Origin: Hermatobates lingyangjiaoensis
Taxonomy: Eukaryota; Arthropoda; Insecta; Hemiptera; Hermatobatidae
NCBI GenBank assembly: GCA_026182355.1
Contig: JAPFBL010000068.1
Coordinates: 3,303,001 to 3,367,000 of the forward strand
Direction of reading: 5' to 3'
Length of the DNA stretch: 64,000 bases
The notes below the pieces were generated by a model. The model was not told where the DNA came from, searched no databases, and saw only the letters and a list, made by a program, of their open reading frames with translations. The position numbers and the translations under genes are program-made. Shown here in pieces: positions 38,901 through 48,895 of the stretch. Numbering within the stretch: the first letter of the stretch is position 1; each line of letters begins with the position of its first letter.

Positions 38901-41900
38901 TGATTTCTATTGAAAAGTTAGCTCAGGTATGAAAACTTAAAAATCTAATGAGTTAAATTATGATTCTTAAAGAATAAAGGACATTTGATTTTCAGAAATT
39001 TTATTTTGGAGAAAATCAAGAAGTTGGTGGTCAAGAGGAATATGTGAACTTGCTTGAGGAAATAGTAAACAAGCTTAAAGGTTACAATATTCAGTGTGAA
39101 CACACCTGGATGGTGTTGATTCACGGTGATATACTTATTTCTATCATGGATAGTAAATATTATTGTAATTGCCTTGTCTATTTACCAAACTCAGAATTAT
39201 TTGACTCTAGTGTTTCCTTTATAATAAATGTGCTTTCCAGGTATACTACTGTTTAAACTACACAATCATAATCAATAAACGAACAAATAAAAGTAAAACT
39301 GTAGTTCCCTCACTATATTTCATGTAGTCCTTCAGTTTGAAGTCAGTATTGATCCCCTTTTGCAGAAGAAATTAAAAAATAAATCAATGTAAAATTGTTT
39401 GTGGGTCGCACAGTTTCAGTAATACGACTCGTACACTGTAATGATAATTTTTTTGAGAGCCCTTAGGAAAATGATACCCATTTTATAATTTTACAGACCA
39501 GGCAAAACTTTTTAGATTTCACAACTTTCTACACAGTTCGGAGTTAGATTTAAGGATATGGCATGTTGTGCAATGGTTTTTGTATATGTGTAGGTTAATA
39601 GGGTGCGTGATTTTGTTTAGTACTGAGGATTGCAGATTCGCATCTTGACCATGTCTGTAGATTTTCAAAGTTCGCCGGAAAAACTTATGTCGTCGTCCTG
39701 AGCTTGTACCATGTCAGATACCCGTTTAAAAATCTCTTCTCTAATAAACTTGAGTGATACAAAATATAGAACTTCTACAGTAATGTAGCTTGTCCACAAC
39801 AAAACTGGCGTCAAATAATAAATGAACCACACTTTCCGCTTTCAATAACGAAATCCTATAACTGTGGACTATGGAAACAATAAACAGACAAACATATTCA
39901 CCTACTGGTTGACTATTTTAATGAGTCCTCAAATCAGATCTTATTACCGTGAAAAGTAGTTCTGACTTAAAAGCTGTTCACTTTTTATAAAAGTGAAAAT
40001 CAACTGGTAACAAATCTGTGTCAGGTGATTGGTGTAAATAATATATTAAAAAATATGTGTTTTTGGTTTTTGTGTTTGTCATAAGGTTTGGAGTACCAAG
40101 TGAAGATGAACGACAATCTCTTTACCTTGATGAATGTCTCTCCGATGTTTATTAATATTTTGATAAACGCTTCGATTGTTGTACATAATCTGCAGTTTTA
40201 AAATTCTGTTTGCAAGAGAACACACCGACAAAGAGTCATACTACAATCACCTGACTATATATATAGGCAACGAGAGTTTGATTTTTTATCCTGGAAAATT
40301 GACCAAACCCCGATTAGAGAACACATCTATATATATATATATATATATGCAGAAAAATCACAATAAAATACGTGATGCAATCAATGAAATACAAACCTGA
40401 AGGAAAAACTTTTTTTTCAGAAAAAATTCAGTTTTTTCATTTTTAAATGCAAAATTCAGAGCATTTATTTCTATTGTTTTTCTGTTTCCTTGTGGTTTGG
40501 ACTTCATATATATCACAAACTGTGAATCATAGTTGTGCACTACCTTATTTAGTAAAAAATAAATTATTTAAAATATTAATCAGGACATAATTTAATGACA
40601 TTGAAGTGTTTTATTGCAGATTTCTTGTGCATCCTGACTTCATGTCAATTCTTCTTGGATAAATGTGTAAATGAAAAGTTAAGACTTTTTCAAAAGTGGT
40701 GGAGTAAGAATGTGAAATGTGATCAGTTGAAGATGACTACTCGTCTGAATATGGAAATCAGTAGAAGAGAGAAAGAGCGTGAAAGGCTTGAGCAGAGCTT
40801 GAAACCAAGCATGGGCTATCAAGGGAAGCGCAAGATGTTGACTAAGCTGGTGGCAAGAGTGAATGTGATCTGCGAGGGCGGAACCATGCGGCCTAGGGAG
40901 CTCGCAGAGCGATACATGGTACTTAGCGCTAAGCTGTTCTGAAACATGGGCGACCGACTCATGAATGACCAATCAGGCTCAGAGTGAACTGTTATGCTAA
41001 TCGGGGTTGATATATAAACATCTAGTTGATATAGTTGTATATTGATACAAATTAGGGATGAATAATCACTTTTCTGGAATGAATTGAAAAACCTGTACTG
41101 TTGATATACCCATACCAAACAAGGCTGAATAATTATTATTTGGGATGTATAGTGATATTAATCGGGGATGAATTGTTATACTAATCGAGGCTAAATAATC
41201 ACTACTTTGGATATAAAGTGGTACTAATATTGGGAGAAGTCAAGAAACTTCATCTGGGGTGAATACTCATACTAATCGGGAATGATTTAAGATACTGGTC
41301 TAGAGTGATCAGCCAAACTTTTTGGTGGTAAATACTTCATTCTAAGAATAATAATTAAGAAATACAAATTCTTAAAGGTCAGTAAAAGACTTTTCTTTTA
41401 ACGTTCTAAAAAGGCAATGGATATGAATCTCTTAATTATCAATTAAGAGATTTCAATAACGTATTATTAGTTTTAACAAACGGTTATTGCCACAGTATTT
41501 TGAACTTATGAATTTCATAGTCTAGCCATAGAGCTTATTCTATTCAAGGAAAATGTAATACTATTCGAAAAGTTCATCTTACCTCGTTTATCGGGGATAT
41601 AGTTGCCCCCGATATAAAGGTCGGCTTTATCGGGACTTCTAACCTCTGTAGTACTAACAATTTGCATGTATTTAAGAAAAATTTTAAATAGCAAAATCCC
41701 TAGTCTCCATAACACCTATTTCAAATTTTACCATATTTTCAAATATTGAATCAACCATTGTAATGATATTAGCTAGAGTTTATGAGACTGCTATTATTAT
41801 CTCTTAGCTTTAATACGAGTAAACACAATAGTCAATCACGTAACTTTTCTGTGATGATTAAGGTCTAGATGAGTATTTTATTGTAACCGCAGCTCCAAAT

Positions 41901-44900
41901 TGCTCGCTGGAGTGGAATTAACGCTTGACAAAACAGACTAACACCTCTCATAATGCATAGAAAATAGACATTACAATACTTCATCACAATTTAATTTGGT
42001 ACTGTACTTCAAATTATTGACACATGTCTACCTTTTATCATGTATCCAGAACAAAAAGTTAAAGATCATCAGATGTTTTCAATTGTCAAAAATTATTGTT
42101 GTTATAGAGATTCCATAAAAAATGTATAAGAAATTGAAATAATTTTATATATATATATTTTTATTCCAGGATTTATTAAAAGGAAAACTAACCGCTTATG
42201 AAACTGATCTTGCAAAGTTGTTAGAAAAATTGGATTTATTGAAAAATCTGTTAATAAAGAATGAAGGAATACAGTTTTTTTTAAAAACAGTGGATAGCAT
42301 AACAAGCAGATATCTGGCAGAAATAAAGCGGCGGCAAGAACCGCTAGCAGGTAGTGAAGATATGAAAATCAATTAGCTTAGTACAAATAGTGCTAATCCA
42401 AGCCGTGGAACCGACCACAATCGATCTCTTCAGGGGGATATGGGATAGACTGCCTGCGTTGTAGATGGCGTGTGGTCTATTATCTGGGTGGGCAATAGTT
42501 TAGAACAGGCTTGTCCAAAGTCTCTCTTCTAGAAAACTTAAAAATTAGTATATTTAGACATCTATTGAGTTATATTCGAAAAAAGTTGTTATTAAGCAAA
42601 GCTACACTGCCAATCACTCAATTTTGGCCTCTTCTTTCTGAAGAGCATTATCGTAATTTACGCCGTTTTGGATTGCACTTGCTGTCAATGTTTGGCAGTA
42701 CTTACCTTTGTGGAGCAGCATTTTCCGAAATGAAGTCGATTAAATCCAAAGAGAGAAATCTACTTAATCAAACATCTCTCGAAGCCTGCCTTTGTTTAGC
42801 CCTAACCTCAGTTGATATTGACACGAAGGAGCTGGCTTCCAAAATGCACGCACACTCATCCCACTGAATTTTAAGTAAACTGTACCGTTTATATATATAT
42901 TTATTAATATTTTTAACAAATATATTTACGGGTTGATTCTTATGCATACTTGTCAATTACTTTTTTATGATAACATATGTTTTTATGATAAATATAAAGA
43001 TTTATTTACATGTACGTGTTTTACTTTACATCTGGTACTGCGGCCCGCGTCCCCATAAAGTTTGGACAACCCTGGTTTAGAAGGCAGAATACATCAAAAG
43101 GTTGGCTGCCTCTTAGTGTTTGATGCACTTGACCTTGTGCTAGAATACCCAGTAGTATATGATCTAAGTGATATATATTTCAGATAGTGGTTGATTTAGG
43201 GTTAAGTGGTGTAATATAGAATTTCGCAGTTCTACATTTCTGAGTTGCTTATTTATATGGAATGGCTTATATGTTCAAGTGTACTAGAATATGTGTGTAG
43301 GAGGTATTCTACGATTTATATTTCTTGTTAGTAGATTAAAAATACATTTACGCCAGCTATATCTCTTGGTAAGTAGATTATTTGAATTCGAGATTGACTG
43401 TCGGAAAGTGAATAATCTGTGAGCTATTTGTCTTACATAGTTTTTTCTGTTCAAGAATTCATTTGTGCTAAGTGCCCAGTTAGCTATACTGCTTGACTAC
43501 TAGTAGGTTACATGTGTGCTAGAATGTACGCTTGATAGGATCCAGTTATATTTCATTGTTAGTAGTAAGTTATATCCTAAAGACTAGTTTATTTGTTTAA
43601 TATAAAACAATCTAGCAAGTATGAAAATGACTGCTACATTGAGGTGACACACAGCAGGTCCGAGACCCATTGTCCATTACTAAGCACTACTCTGCATGAC
43701 TGCATAGAAGTAAAAACAAAGCTATTTTTTTAACATTAAAAAATATTCCTTTTTTGTTACAGTTCATGAAGAAAATGTATTAACTGGCGAGTATGTAGAT
43801 TGGCTTAAAGAGACTGAAAGTAAAATGACATTATTTTTGAAACAAATAACTTGCCTCCTTAAAGTAACGAAGAAGTCAGCCAGACGATTGTGTGAATTAG
43901 ATCCTCAAATACTCCTTGAATCTGAAAGCCATGTCTCCGGAATTTCAGTAAGTACTAAAGTAAAACTATAAATTTAAGACAGTTTACAAAATTATTTTTC
44001 GCTAGTTATCTATTAGAGCGACAGTGGACAATCAGTAACCTATAAGGACGCTGAAGCCTTAAGAACCCAGGTACACATATTCTTGTTAGTTGGGTAGTTG
44101 TAATATCAACCTAAGTAAAACCCTTAGTATTCAGAAATGTTATCAAGGAGGACATGCAATGAGTAAAAATAGATGGACTACTAATGAATCAGTTACGCTT
44201 AAAATTTGATTTCTCAAATGAAATTACCAACCGAAAACAATTGAACTACTTTATTTTTTAAAATTAACTCCAGAATTATTTTTCAGTTTCGATTAAAATA
44301 TGTGTAAGAATTTATTCAATAAGAAAAACTATGAATATTTACATTACTGTAGGACTAACGATATTAACAGTACTAAAAGTTTTATTAAATTTAAACCCTT
44401 TAACCGACCGAGTTCCGATTTATTTTAGTACTATATATAAGTATTGTATTTGGAAAGTAGATATTCATTCATTCATTCTTTAAATATGTTTATCCCAATC
44501 CACTTCTAGCCTTTCTAACTTTCTTTCTTGTACTTTCCATGTATGAGGTGTAACATGTATAAGTTCAACTAGAAATTAGCTTCCAAACTTCAACATATAC
44601 TTTACCCTACTATACTGCAATATACTAAATAATCAAAAACAAATTATAAAATAAAAACAACTGACAATTTTTTTTGTTAAGTGGTTTTTAGTTTTTTTAG
44701 TGCAAAGCTATAAAAAAGTCACTTAAAAAATTGAAATTTATGGAATAAAATTGAGCGAAAAGAACATAACTGATTTCAAATTATCAATTAAGACGTTTAT
44801 AATGTTCCGGTGACATTGATTATGTATACATGTATTATATATATTTTTATAAATTATTATTTTTATTTATTTTAAGAGTTTTTTTTTCATTAATAAACAG

Positions 44901-47780
44901 CAGTTAGTAGATGGGCAAATTTTTTTTATAACAATGTTTGTTTTCCAAAGAATCCGAAAATGCATGACAATACATTTGTTTATATCTATTAAACAATACT
45001 TAGAATGAAGGGTAAATTTAATTCAATTTATAATATACGTTATAAAATTCTAGGGATTATCACAAGATATGATTCCAGTTGCCCAGATAAATTTTGAAGA
45101 AAAATCAAAATTTCTTACTAAGGTATGTTACTTTTTTCGCTTTGCTTGTTATGGGTATTATTTTTACTGTATTTAGGCTTACTTGTTAACTTGGTTAAAA
45201 AATAGTCTTCAATAAATATTTTTAATTTTTAATAAATGAAATATTTAATGTTACTCTGTATTTCACAAAATAGATTGAAATCAGTATATGCTAAAAATAT
45301 AAAAATTCTTCAAAAAAAATTTTACTGTAAAAGTAACTTCTGTTTTAACAATATAAAAAATAGAAAGAATAAAAATCGCTATAAATGAAATGAATAAATT
45401 TTTAAACATGTGGTAAAATTATTAAAGACATGGTATTTATGAAATCCATCTATGGATACAGGTCAACTGCCTTAAGTAGAACTGACTCTTCGTAGTGCTG
45501 ACTTTTTTTTAAAAGTGCCTCTCTGTAATCCTTAGGAATGTCATGTAACCTGGATTCTTTTTTCAGAGCTGTGCATGACTATACTGTACTTTTAAGGAGG
45601 TACTTAAAAGTTAGTATGCGTCCTCAAATGTCACCTCCGTGGGCTGTTCTCAGTAATATGTGTCCCCAGGTTAGTGCAGTGTTAGTGGTGTATTCGGAGC
45701 TTGGTAAAGACTCCTATTTGCCTTGCTATCCAAGGCACGATTCTTTGATGAGCTGGTGTGTTTTCTTACTTCCCCACTGCCTCTGTCACTCTTGAATATA
45801 GGTCCCAGGTCAGCCAGACCATGTATGAGGGGGGGGGGGGGGATGAGAGGAAGTGTGGAGAGAGATGTGATTGCTTGTGTTCGCTCATGCATGCGCGTGT
45901 ATAGATGAGACAGAGAGAAGCAGGTTGCCCGTGTAGGGAAAGAGTGAGAAGCACCTGGTACTACAAGTGTTGATTGAGTTTGTAGCGTCCGTAAGAGTGA
46001 GAGGGAGGGAGTTTGTGTTTGTGTGATTGTGATTGAGTAGACATGCGTATGTGTACGCACGCACATTGTGTTGTATGATGAGAGGGTGCATGTAAATGTG
46101 TGAGACAGCCTGTGTGGACATGCACACAGGTGTATGTTTGACTGTGTAAAGGATAAGTGTGTGATAGTGCACGCAGGAGTATATGAACACATGCAGGCGT
46201 ATGTGTGAGTGCAGAGGCCGAAGGGGTTTTGATATGTGCATGTGGCGTGAGTAAGAGTTTACACAGACTGTGCTAATGTGGGATGCTTCTATGTAAGTGC
46301 AGCGGGCGAGGGGGTTTTGATATGTGCATGTAGCGTGAGTGAGAGGGGTGAGTTTACACAGAATGTGCTAATGTGGTATACTTTTAAGTGAGTGCAGCGG
46401 GCGAGGGGGTTTTGATATGTGCATGTAGCGTGAGTGAGAGGGGTGAGTTTACACAGAATGTGCTAATGTGGTATGCTTTTATGTGAGTGCAGCGGGCGAG
46501 GGGGTTTTGATATGTGCATGTGGCGTGAGTGAGAGTTTACACAGAATGTGCTAATGTGGTATGATTTTATGTGAGTGCAGCGGGCGAGGGGGTTTTGATA
46601 TGTGCATGTAGCGTGAGTGAGAGGGGTGAGTTTACACAGAATGTGCTATTGTGGGTGCGTTGGCGACGGATGTCGGGAGTGCGTGTTAATAACACTTAAT
46701 TAATTTTTGTTTTGTGTATTAATATTTTAGTTATGAGTTAATAACACTTTCAACATATTGATTTAAATGTTAACAACAGTTAGTGAAATGTGTAATATGT
46801 ATTGAGCCATCCAGAAATGAAGAAAAGTTAATACCATTGAATATATAATACTTATCACCTCCAAACTCATAAAAATACTTATTCTTCTATATTCATAAAA
46901 AATAGTGTCTACTTAATATCATTTTGGCTTAGTAAGTGTGAATGTGGTAGACTGGTAGACATCAGTATGTCAAGCAGAACTGTTTACTGATAGCAACGCT
47001 CAGTAACGGTGTTTTGTGCTCTTCTGGCTCAGTGAGTGATTCTGAACCACGATGACACCGAATTAGCTGTGTCGCGTAACAGGAGGACAGAACATAAATC
47101 TACTTATATCATGTATTCCCTTATAGTATAGTATATTAAATTATAGTAGACTACTTAATATATACTTTTTTCCTTGAAATTCATACAATTTTTTAATATA
47201 ATGAATTTCATAATTCACTGTATGTATTCTCTGTTGTACCGTGAATTTTTAATGTCTTACAGTTATCCTTTAAATAAAAAATGTTGAGAAACACTGTTCT
47301 GTCTGACACCATATTAGAACTATATGATATTAAAAATTTGAATTATATTTTAACAGAGTTCATTTCATCAGTTTAAAAATTAGTAGGAGTGTTATTCAGG
47401 TTATACTATTTTTGAAAGTAGTATACTTACTAACATGTTTAATGTTTCCATGAATATCATTTGATTTAACTGTTACTCTAGTAACAAACATTATTCTCAG
47501 ATTTAACAGATTTTTGGTATAAAAGACTCGTCAAAAGGCTTTTTACAAATGAATACAACCCAAACTCACTTTCCTGCACTTTAAATAATTTTACATTCAA
47601 TAACAGACTTGTTTCTAGGAAATGAAAGATTTCATTACTGAAGAATATCGGATGTGTGAAAATCTTCTGGAAAAAGAAGGAAACGCGCTGAAAGAGTGGC
47701 ACAAGAGATGGGAACACGATTTAAGGGCTGTTCAACATGTGTACTTGCGATATCCTCCTTTGAAGGCAGTACAAACATAG
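17963..47780 (+). CDS. CCDC180: Long coiled-coil protein, probably CCDC180 (24 exons)
   Basis: Exons: 17963-18065, 19927-20026, 20664-20838, 22099-22299, 22939-23069, 25471-25640, 26049-26143, 26223-26393, 27092-27250, 27467-27582, 27651-27776, 30531-30644, 31587-31803, 32922-33083, 33917-34041, 36060-36242, 36765-37006, 38133-38926, 38996-39240, 40620-40918, 42170-42350, 43763-43947, 45054-45122, 47619-47780. All phases agree, and the sum divides by three only if one base is dropped in exon 20, giving about 1507 aa. The ATG follows an in-frame TAG. The sequence is helical and charged: exons 3-5 (DLKTLESELHGP; LTNEQAYKELEAKL) look like the DUF4455 half, and exons 19-24 like DUF4456 (FLVHPDFMSILL, then TAYETDLAKLLEKL). 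In the family the protein is testis- and cilium-associated. The left edge of exon 9 and the right edge of exon 11 are the least certain. Gene structure is confident; the family name is probable. Confidence 0.8.
20990..21295 (+). repeat. tRNA-derived SINE, copy 1 (coiled-coil gene intron 3)
   Basis: A box B-like ggttcgattcccacc (21023-21037) is followed by a body with atgtcaggtactcgttaaag and acttgagt and an A-rich end with aataaataca. Box A is not evident. Related copies lie at 39590-39840 (+) and 63620-63730 (-), sharing the 'tcaggtactc.ttaaag' core. Confidence 0.65.
23116..24073. mobile_element. Mariner element reorganised into a 352-bp-arm palindrome
   Basis: Two 352-base arms (23116-23467 and 23722-24073) are inverted copies differing at about three positions. 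Each begins CGAGGGTCGTCCAG and is flanked by TA, the mariner target duplication. Each arm encodes the start of a SETMAR-like mariner transposase with the helix-turn-helix region (RVVLRGVIQFLYAQGF, MVGRWVREFK). The 254-base centre carries, on the minus strand, the next transposase part (DKIVAEIDNAIRKDRRSTLD, SRSLIHEIVSEKL). The catalytic DDD domain is absent, so the element is not autonomous. It lies in intron 5 of the coiled-coil gene, so its transcript would form a long hairpin. Confidence 0.9.
24190..24600 (+). repeat. Unclassified repeat family R1, longest copy
   Basis: It starts near aagtaaagtatagtgatcgt, contains gattttgacgga, ttgaggtccc, gcatgatggaaaagtcactt and ctcctaaactaataac, and ends near a taatgcaattaaaa run. 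It matches the minus-strand fragments at 4452-4690 and 5285-5600. It lies between the mariner and the Helitron in intron 5. Confidence 0.6.
24827..25405 (-). mobile_element. Internally deleted Helitron with both ends
   Basis: On the minus strand the element starts TCTATATAAATAAAAG at 25405 and ends CTAG at 24827. A hairpin (AGACG, loop ggca, CGTCT; 24832-24845) sits just before the CTAG. The flanks are A and T, the Helitron A|T target. Inside (25131 to about 25000) is the last part of the Helitron helicase, with TKSQGQTLSTAGIEV and CFSHGELYV matching the conserved motif near the C-terminus. The Rep domain and most of the helicase are missing, so it is non-autonomous. It ends 65 bases before exon 6 of the coiled-coil gene. 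Confidence 0.85.
25715..25800 (+). repeat. Family R1, short diverged fragment
   Basis: An actttaagcgaagtatagta run followed by a ttttgagatcc motif resembles the beginning of the R1 copy at 24190. Similarity is weak. A further snippet near 27015-27060 (agtaaagtatagttagtga) may be another. Confidence 0.3.
26620..27005 (+). mobile_element. Decayed Ty3/gypsy RNase H domain
   Basis: In intron 8 of the coiled-coil gene, shifting frames recover a gypsy-type RNase H region in order: CDASSTGIGAVI, HPIVFASKAM, LAILFACMKFE, TPKRLKKMLSEFQKYS and ADMLSW. This is the usual order up to the linker before integrase. In-frame stops and shifts show it is dead. No LTRs are evident nearby. Confidence 0.75.
27277..27300. 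repeat. (TA)n microsatellite
   Basis: An alternating TA run in intron 9 of the coiled-coil gene. Other TA runs occur near 37078-37094, 40321-40348, 42148-42158, 50281-50297, 50836-50849 and 50973-51001. Confidence 0.8.
27777..30530 (+). other. Intron 11 of the coiled-coil gene
   Basis: A 2.75-kb AT-rich intron. Open frames at 30332-30679 are intronic read-through around exon 12 (30531-30644). If the alternative donor at 27859 (gtaata, also phase 2) is used, exon 11 would be extended by 27 hydrophobic residues. Nothing else is supported. Confidence 0.4.
34042..36059 (+). other. Intron 15 of the coiled-coil gene, with two GC-richer islands
   Basis: The island at about 34600-34860 holds a 66-codon frame (VMERKRFSGLWAVKDGAQ within it). 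The island at about 35400-35640 (with ggtggactgtgcgctgggtg) is GC-rich without a convincing frame. Both contrast with the AT-rich intron and are probably transposon remnants. No family is recognised. Confidence 0.35.
38133..38926 (+). CDS. CCDC180: Exon 18 of the coiled-coil gene: 264-codon basic insert
   Basis: At 794 bases this exon is several times longer than its neighbours. It enters after tatttacag in phase with exon 17 and leaves at CTCAG|gtatga. It encodes an acidic patch (VDDDEEDNKEN) and then a Lys/Arg/Ser-dominated low-complexity region with tandem five-residue units of the SKQGR/SKQRK type, coded by 15-base units around 38570-38690. It then returns to ordinary sequence (DLLKPYYSNLLYKY). 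It occupies residues about 864-1128, between the two conserved halves. It is probably disordered and possibly able to bind nucleic acid or tubulin; that is inference. Several long antisense frames here are artefacts of the repeat. Confidence 0.75.
39590..39840 (+). repeat. tRNA-derived SINE, copy 2
   Basis: A degraded box B (gcagattcgcatcttgacc) precedes catgtcagatacccgtttaa and aaacttgagt, aligning with the SINE at 20990-21295. It lies in intron 19 of the coiled-coil gene and is more diverged than copy 1. Confidence 0.5.
40620..40918 (+). pseudogene. CCDC180: Exon 20 of the coiled-coil gene, with a one-base frame break
   Basis: Exon 19 ends in phase 2. The matching frame in exon 20 reads FLVHPDFMSILL and then hits TAA at 40660-40662. 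The frame that continues to the exon end (DKCVNEKLRLFQKWWSKN onward, ending RPRELAERYM before gtactt) is offset by one. It also carries the phase needed for exon 21. A single extra G at 40657-40658 explains both. The cause may be an assembly or sequencing error, a polymorphic null allele, a new pseudogene or true +1 recoding. All other exons are intact, which favours an error or a very young lesion. Confidence 0.7.
40985..41320 (+). repeat. Degenerate minisatellite, (ac)taatcgggg.tgaat motif
   Basis: The motif 'taatcggggttgat' and variants (taatcggggatgaat, taatcgaggctaaat, taatattgggag, taatcgggaatgat) recur five or more times at irregular spacing over about 330 bases in intron 20, some followed by aataatcact. 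This suggests an old, decayed tandem array. Confidence 0.55.
42506..43074 (+). mobile_element. hAT element retaining the C-terminal transposase part
   Basis: Terminal repeats CAGGCTTGTCCAAA and TTTGGACAACCCTG are flanked by a perfect 8-bp duplication GTTTAGAA (42498-42505 and 43075-43082). A frame at about 42580-42865 encodes the hAT C-terminal dimerisation region (LLSMFGSTYLCGAAFSEMK, SLEACLCLALTS). The N-terminal and catalytic parts are deleted. It lies in intron 21 of the coiled-coil gene. Confidence 0.9.
43083..43762 (+). other. Rest of intron 21, weak repeats
   Basis: Short motifs recur: (gtg)ctagaat at about 43140, 43285 and 43515, and ttagtaga at about 43328, 43370 and 43558. This hints at a decayed repeat unit, but no class can be given. 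Confidence 0.3.
45500..46203 (+). other. GT/GA-rich low-complexity region in intron 23
   Basis: The region contains a 13-G run near 45830-45842 and a long TG/GA-biased stretch before the minisatellite. Several minus-strand frames here are Ser/Thr/His/Cys-rich translations of this simple sequence and are not genes. Confidence 0.6.
46204..46655 (+). repeat. Minisatellite with 88- and 95-bp unit variants
   Basis: Five units share ggggttttgatatgtgcatg; the gatatg landmarks are at 46231, 46319, 46414, 46509 and 46597. Spacings of 88, 95, 95 and 88 come from a 7-base gain (ggggtga). The short form always has 'catgtggcg' and the long form 'catgtagcg', giving an A-B-B-A-B order. It lies in the last intron of the coiled-coil gene. 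Confidence 0.9.
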
Positions 47781-47826
47781 AAAGAAAGTACTGAAAAGTG
47801 TCATCTCAGTCAAAATTCTGTTTCAC

Positions 47827-47832
47827 AATAAA
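47827..47832 (+). terminator. Poly(A) signal AATAAA of the coiled-coil gene
   Basis: A canonical AATAAA lies 47 bases after the TAG stop at 47778-47780, giving a very short 3' UTR. Confidence 0.7.
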
Positions 47833-48391
47833 AAAAATTATATCAACATTGGTTTTTATTTGGTTAATAACCGTCATTTCGTTGCACAGTGCGCAGGTAT
47901 GTTTTCAACAGTATAGCATATCTTACTACCTGTTACTTTCATATACAAGCAAAAAACTATTGTGAATATAATGGAATTAAATTAAACACGAAAGTTTTAA
48001 AAAATACAACTTTGTTTGCGTGACTCCAAGAAAAAAAAACTCCTTTCCATAAGTGGAACATCAAAGTAAAATCACTTCTTCTTAGAGGTTAACTGGAGTA
48101 TTGTAATTTTTCGCCATTAGCAAATATAAAATAACTAAAGAGGATAAGAGTAAAGATTAGTTAAGCTAAAGAGTAAAGAATGTAAAGAAAACTCAAGTGT
48201 AAGGACCTCTTATTTCAAAAATAAAGACCAAAGTGTACTTGACAATCAGCATCGATATTTTTCACTAGAAACTAGTTTATTGGTTTACATTTTTTAGCAC
48301 AAAAATGAAAACAATTAGTGGTTGTCGGCACCACATGAGACTTTTTGAAGGCTTTGGAGCTTTTCCTTCAACTTTCCTCGATAGTCTAGAG

Positions 48392-48690
48392 CAGTGCTTC
48401 TCAAACGGTGTGCCCGAGCACATTGCTGTGCCCTGGAAAGTAGCCAGGTGCGTCCCAAGACAACGGAATATTATGTAATAATTTATGTAACAGATTTATA
48501 TTTAAAAAAAAAAGATTTATATTTTAAAAATTTGCATAATTTTCATTTATTTTAGAAATACCATGGTTTTTAAGTCTGAATCAAGTTTCCATCACTTGAT
48601 TTTTAAACTAGAAGGTACATTTATTTCATTTGTAAGCAGCAATAGATAATATTTTCTCTTTTCCTTTCCTTGGGGATTTAAATAATTTGT

Positions 48691-48745
<55 letters not shown>

Positions 48746-48895
48746 ACCTAAAAAAAATATTCTTTTTAATTTCCTATCATTTTCCCATTTTCAAAATTCA
48801 GGACTACATTTTCTATATTAAAATCCGTGATGCGCTCCAAAGCTTTGGTTTTTTCATAGGTGTGCCCAGAAGTAAAAAAACTTTGAGAAAAACTG
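48392..48895 (+). mobile_element. Short non-autonomous hAT element (504 bp)
   Basis: Ends CAGTGCTTCTCAAA and TTTGAGAAAAACTG form an imperfect terminal inverted repeat, flanked by a perfect 8-bp duplication GTCTAGAG (48384-48391 and 48896-48903). A ggtgtgccc motif recurs near both ends. A (CT)n tract (about 48693-48741) sits inside. There is no coding content. Confidence 0.88.

Noticed and set aside
40595..40942. Exon 20 read entirely in its long open frame (starting IADFLCIL)
   Set aside because: It does not match the phase of exon 19, while the other frame gives a helical segment (FLVHPDFMSILL) that fits the family better; a one-base break explains both.
45671..46241. Overlapping minus-strand frames up to 173 codons
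   Set aside because: They are translations of TG/GA low-complexity sequence rich in His, Thr, Ser and Cys, with no splice context or domain.
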